A DNA stretch of 7,348 bases from an archaeon. Lineage in GTDB: Archaea > Nanobdellota > Nanobdellia > Woesearchaeales > JAHJEM01. The position numbers and the translations under genes are program-made. The notes beneath the pieces were generated by a model. That model ran no database searches and had not been told where the DNA came from. It saw only the letters and a program-made list of their open reading frames with translations. This document shows, piece by piece, positions 4,784-7,348 of this stretch. The stretch is from contig JAGVFV010000049.1 in the NCBI GenBank assembly GCA_020057445.1, positions 1 to 7,348 on the forward strand, in the 5' to 3' direction. Within the stretch, counting starts at the first letter, position 1. Every line of letters begins with the position of its first letter.

Positions 4784-5866
4784 ATGAACAATGAGCAGGT
4801 ACTGAACGCTCTTGCAAAGCAACATCCGAAAGTCATGTCTGAAGAGGAATGTAAGGTTCACGTTCTGAATATCCTGAACCAAGTCATGCAATTCCATAAG
4901 AAGGTATGGTGCAAGGCAAAGGTCGAAGTGGAAGGAAGCCGTGTTGAGAAATGGGTAGAGATATCTCCAAAAAGCTACATCCTTTGGACACAGGAACTGA
5001 ATGGAGGGGTTGTCTACTATTTCCGTTTTTTTGGGACTTTGGATGATAATAAGAAAAATGAATCGATCTTGTATTTCCTGCTGAAATGTGAAGATGCAAA
5101 GTGGGTGCTGCAGTTCGTGAGAAATGAGCAGTTCACGGTCACGACCAATCTTATCATGCCAGAGGATATCGAGAAGCAGAACTGCGCTGACATGCTCGAG
5201 TGCCTGACTCTTGCGTTTCTGGTATTCTCAAGGGGTGTCGTCAGGTGCGAAAGGGAATACCATGATTTCAAGGAGCAGCACGATCGGCTATTGCAGGAAG
5301 AGGGCGTCTTAAAGAAAAAGAAAATTCCGAAAAAACCGCTTACTAGGGAGGAAAGCACTGTCTTCAAGTCGGGATTCCAGCTCGGCTTTGAAGGTTTTGG
5401 CCGATCGGTCGAAAATGCGAGCGCCAAGATCGGATTTGAAGGAAGTCATATGTTGTTCAATGGAGAAAAGATGGTCTCGCTTGATATATTTGGCGAAGTG
5501 GCATATCCCCTGCAATTTCCAATGAGGAAAGAAGTCTCTGAATCGAACGCAGGAAAGACGGCAGGGGATGAAGATTGGTTCAGTAAATCAGTCCGTATCA
5601 AAGATAGGAACAATAGGGATATATTATCCATAAAATTTCTTTTCAATGCGACCACGGGGATGCTTCAAGCAGACTGGGGGAATTATTTCATTGGACGTGA
5701 TCCGTTGCATCAGTTCCGTACTGTACCGATCGGCCTTGAGAAAACGGAGAGAACTGCCCAACTCAATTTAGGTGAGATGAAGGCTGCGATTGAAGCGATG
5801 ATCCATGATATGCTTTTCAAGTTCCAGGAAGAGCTTGTCGAGAGGAAGGTCAAGAAGGAGAGCTAG
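4784..5866 (+). CDS. Conserved-looking hypothetical protein, 360 residues, family not recognised
   Basis: I do not recognise a family. The start is chosen as the ATG at 4784 because GGGGAG (4772-4777) stands six bases before it; the in-frame ATG at 4778 directly abuts that site, and the frame upstream runs into the transposon-like repeat. No signal peptide or membrane helix is apparent, so a cytosolic protein is likely. Residues about 30-170 look like a mixed alpha/beta domain with many aromatic residues, among them KWVEIS, YYFRFF and a helix containing CADMLECLTLAFLVF. A charged, Lys-rich linker (EEGVLKKKKIPKKP) follows at about 174-187, then a Gly/Phe-rich stretch (SGFQLGFEGFGR) and a second beta-rich part. 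The C-terminus is a charged amphipathic helix (FKFQEELVERKVKKES). The DNA is visibly AT-richer than the neighbouring genes, for example 19 G/C in 60 bases at 5041-5100. It is probably its own transcription unit. Confidence 0.72.
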   Translation: MNNEQVLNALAKQHPKVMSEEECKVHVLNILNQVMQFHKKVWCKAKVEVEGSRVEKWVEISPKSYILWTQELNGGVVYYFRFFGTLDDNKKNESILYFLLKCEDAKWVLQFVRNEQFTVTTNLIMPEDIEKQNCADMLECLTLAFLVFSRGVVRCEREYHDFKEQHDRLLQEEGVLKKKKIPKKPLTREESTVFKSGFQLGFEGFGRSVENASAKIGFEGSHMLFNGEKMVSLDIFGEVAYPLQFPMRKEVSESNAGKTAGDEDWFSKSVRIKDRNNRDILSIKFLFNATTGMLQADWGNYFIGRDPLHQFRTVPIGLEKTERTAQLNLGEMKAAIEAMIHDMLFKFQEELVERKVKKES

Positions 5867-5947
5867 AGATTAATTGTATTCTCACCTCTGCGTCATCTTC
5901 TCAGCTGTCCACCGTCCCCTGCGCTCCATTCCCGGCTTTCCAAAACC

Positions 5948-5955
5948 TTTATAAA
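5948..5955 (+). promoter_or_regulatory. TATA box of the rnp2-psmA-SBDS operon
   Basis: TTTATAAA, preceded by an A-rich BRE-like CCAAAAC, is a textbook archaeal promoter core. It predicts a transcript start near 5977-5981 and a leader of about 40 bases before rnp2, unlike the nearly leaderless promoters elsewhere in the window. The remaining spacer from 5867 is pyrimidine-rich and shows nothing else. Confidence 0.65.
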
Positions 5956-6021
5956 CCCTTTATCGTTTCTTTGGACTGACGAGAGAAGGAAGAAAGGTAG
6001 GAATTTTCTTTCTTGCGAAAC

Positions 6022-6360
6022 ATGCAGAAGATAAAAAGATTATTGCCAAGCCTACGAGAAAAGAAGCGTTACCTATGCTATGAGGTCAGCACTAAACATC
6101 CTTTGAAAAAGGATATTTCAGCGCAGGTGAAATCGCATGTAGAGAGGACACTTGGTCTTTTCGACAGCGCCGAAGCAGGATTGCTTTCGATCTCTTATGA
6201 TGGCGATGATCAACGAGGGATCATGAAGATGAACAATAGATATGTGGAAAAGGTCCGCGTGGCGCTTATGCTCCTTCAGGCAGAGGATATCGGCATGTCA
6301 GAGGACGTGCTTGTCCATACGAAGAAAGTGTCAGGAAATCTAGGAAAGCTTGCTAGCTAG
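6022..6360 (+). CDS. rnp2: Ribonuclease P protein component 2 (Pop5-like)
   Basis: A 112-residue RNA-binding subunit of archaeal RNase P, the ribozyme that removes the 5' leader of precursor tRNAs; it normally works as a heterotetramer with Rpp30. The N-terminus KRLLPSLREKKRYLCYEV matches the family's LLPPTLRxKxRY start. The stretch GLLSISYDGDDQRGIMKMN with VEKVRVALMLL is the typical Pop5 core, and VSGNLGKL closes it as in homologues. Length is normal for the family. I prefer the ATG at 6022, which puts LLPSLR at its usual place. A TTG at 6013 in the same frame would add three residues and is better spaced from the GGTAGG at 5996-6001, so it stays possible. The gene leads the operon and is followed by psmA after 11 bases, the common archaeal order. 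Confidence 0.9.
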   Translation: MQKIKRLLPSLREKKRYLCYEVSTKHPLKKDISAQVKSHVERTLGLFDSAEAGLLSISYDGDDQRGIMKMNNRYVEKVRVALMLLQAEDIGMSEDVLVHTKKVSGNLGKLAS

Positions 6361-6371
6361 GGGTGGAATGA

Positions 6372-7094
6372 ATGGAACCAGTTCAGCATCAAATGATGGG
6401 ATACGACCGTGCGATCACCATGTTTTCGCCAGACGGCCGGCTTCTCCAGGTGGAATACGCAAAAAAGACAGTGCGCCTCGGCAACACTGCGATAGGCATG
6501 GTCTGCAAGGACGGCGTCCTTCTCGTGACTGACAAGCGTATCGTCGATAAGCTCGTCATCCCTGAGGCTGTGGAGAAGATCTGGCAGATCGACGACCATA
6601 TCATCGCGACTGCGGCAGGGATCCTCTCTGACGCGCGTGTGCTTGTCGAGCGTGCGCAATTGAAGGCGCAGCAGCACATGGTCACGTTTGACTCTCCAAT
6701 AGACATCCTTTCTGTCGTGAAGGACATCTGCAATCTCAAGCAGATCTGCACGCAATCCGGAGGCCTTCGCCCGTTTGGCGTCTCTCTCCTGATTGCAGGT
6801 ATCGACGAGGACGGCCTGAAGCTGTTCGAGACAGACCCGACAGGGCTCTTCTACCAGTTCAAGGCGACTGCGATCGGCGAAGGCGAGCTTGACATCGATG
6901 AGATACTCCACAAGGAGTACCGGGACAACATGACTATCGAGGAAGGGCTGAATCTTGCGATCAAGGCATTGAAGAAGGTCCTTGATGATAAGATCAATGC
7001 AGAGCGGATTGACACTGCGTACATCCTTGACAAGAAGAGGAAGATGGAGAAGTTCTCGAAAGACAAGATCAAGAAGCTCCTGAAAGAGAAGTAA
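6372..7094 (+). CDS. psmA: 20S proteasome alpha subunit
   Basis: A 240-residue subunit of the outer heptameric rings of the archaeal 20S proteasome. These rings form the gate and dock the ATP-driven regulator (PAN or Cdc48) on the proteolytic beta rings. The alpha-type signature YDRAITMFSP (11-20) continues to QVEYA (26-30), with the N-terminal gate residues ahead of it. GNTAIGM, VTDKR and the helix with DARVLVERAQ follow the fold. Lys69 in AVEKI corresponds to Lys66 of the Thermoplasma subunit, which binds the C-terminal HbYX tail of the activator. GGLRPFGVSLL and YQFKATAIG are further family blocks. The tail is rich in Lys and Glu. The ATG at 6372 has a purine-rich GGGGTGG (6360-6366) five bases upstream. 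It sits between rnp2 and SBDS with almost no spacing, so co-transcription is near certain. The beta subunit gene is not in this window. Confidence 0.96.
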   Translation: MEPVQHQMMGYDRAITMFSPDGRLLQVEYAKKTVRLGNTAIGMVCKDGVLLVTDKRIVDKLVIPEAVEKIWQIDDHIIATAAGILSDARVLVERAQLKAQQHMVTFDSPIDILSVVKDICNLKQICTQSGGLRPFGVSLLIAGIDEDGLKLFETDPTGLFYQFKATAIGEGELDIDEILHKEYRDNMTIEEGLNLAIKALKKVLDDKINAERIDTAYILDKKRKMEKFSKDKIKKLLKEK

Positions 7095-7095
7095 G

Positions 7096-7348
7096 ATGAG
7101 AATCACCATGGATCATGAGCGTGTCCACTTCAATGTGGCCCGCTTAAAAAAAGAAGCAAGGACGTTTGAGGTCGTGATCGATCCTGACCTTGCGATCGCG
7201 TTCAAGGAGAAAAAATGCGATATCCGTGAGGTCCTGCATGCAGAGAAGATATTCAATGATGCCCACAAGGGCCAGCTTTCTACTGCTGATGAATTGACTG
7301 CGATATTCGGGACGACTGATCCGCTGAAGATCGCAGAGGTGATCATCA
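7096..7348 (+). CDS. Ribosome maturation protein SBDS (Sdo1), N-terminal part
   Basis: The first 84 codons of a gene cut by the right edge. Archaeal SBDS is the homologue of the eukaryotic factor that releases eIF6 from the large ribosomal subunit. The FYSH domain is visible: NVARLKKEARTFEVVIDPDL, then IREVLHAEKIFNDAHKGQ, then DELTAIFGTTDPLKIAEVII, matching archaeal homologues block by block. The ATG at 7096 lies one base after the psmA stop, suggesting translational coupling. An in-frame ATG at 7108 would give an N-terminus closer to the usual family length, so the exact start is open. The position after psmA is typical, and exosome genes (rrp4, rrp41, rrp42) would be expected beyond the edge. 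Confidence 0.92.
   Translation, partial: MRITMDHERVHFNVARLKKEARTFEVVIDPDLAIAFKEKKCDIREVLHAEKIFNDAHKGQLSTADELTAIFGTTDPLKIAEVII

Noticed and set aside
6357..7109. A 250-codon open frame on the minus strand opposite psmA
   Set aside because: It is the antisense shadow of a clear proteasome alpha gene; its Leu/Asp/Arg-rich translation has no recognisable domain.
1..7348. CRISPR array, tRNA, rRNA or phage genes
   Set aside because: No regularly spaced repeats, no tRNA cloverleaf, no ribosomal RNA sequence and no integrase or phage structural motif was found.

Overview
The window reads as a stretch of archaeal chromosome. Four genes are archaeal in type: a class I (archaeal) CCA-adding enzyme, a 20S proteasome alpha subunit, a Pop5-like RNase P protein and an SBDS protein. 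The last three sit in the rnp2-psmA-SBDS order of the archaeal exosome/proteasome superoperon. Start sites lie either behind purine-rich ribosome binding sites or about 25-30 bases after TATA boxes, which is also archaeal. The exact lineage cannot be fixed from this sequence; a DPANN/Woesearchaeota-like or other uncultivated archaeon is possible, but that is only a guess.

Layout: (1) Positions 1-936 (+) hold the end of coaC and a complete, separate coaB, overlapping by ATGA. These encode the decarboxylase and ligase of coenzyme A synthesis, which many archaea encode as one fused CoaBC protein. (2) Positions 969-2231 (-) hold cca, convergent with coaB. (3) Positions 2232-2554 are a divergent intergenic region with a probable leaderless promoter at each end. 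Between them lies a 218-bp foldable element (2296-2513) with short imperfect terminal inverted repeats and an 8-9 bp direct repeat at its borders. (4) Positions 2555-4468 (+) encode an unusual fusion: a 12-helix APC-type permease continuing without a break into a class I SAM-dependent methyltransferase. (5) Positions 4469-4783 are non-coding. They hold inverted repeats and a very clear 132-bp MITE-like element (4607-4738) with perfect 16-bp terminal inverted repeats and a perfect 8-bp target duplication. (6) Positions 4784-5866 (+) encode a 360-residue protein I do not recognise, in DNA that looks AT-richer than its neighbours. (7) From about 5948 a good TATA box starts the rnp2-psmA-SBDS operon, which runs off the right edge.

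The housekeeping genes cover CoA synthesis, tRNA 3'-end maturation, tRNA 5' processing, protein degradation and ribosome maturation. The accessory part is the middle: the permease-methyltransferase fusion and the unknown gene, each preceded by a miniature, probably transposon-derived element that ends 11-15 bases short of the gene's TATA box. The strongest candidates for something new are the fusion protein and the pair of promoter-adjacent miniature elements. I saw no CRISPR array, tRNA, rRNA or transposase gene.
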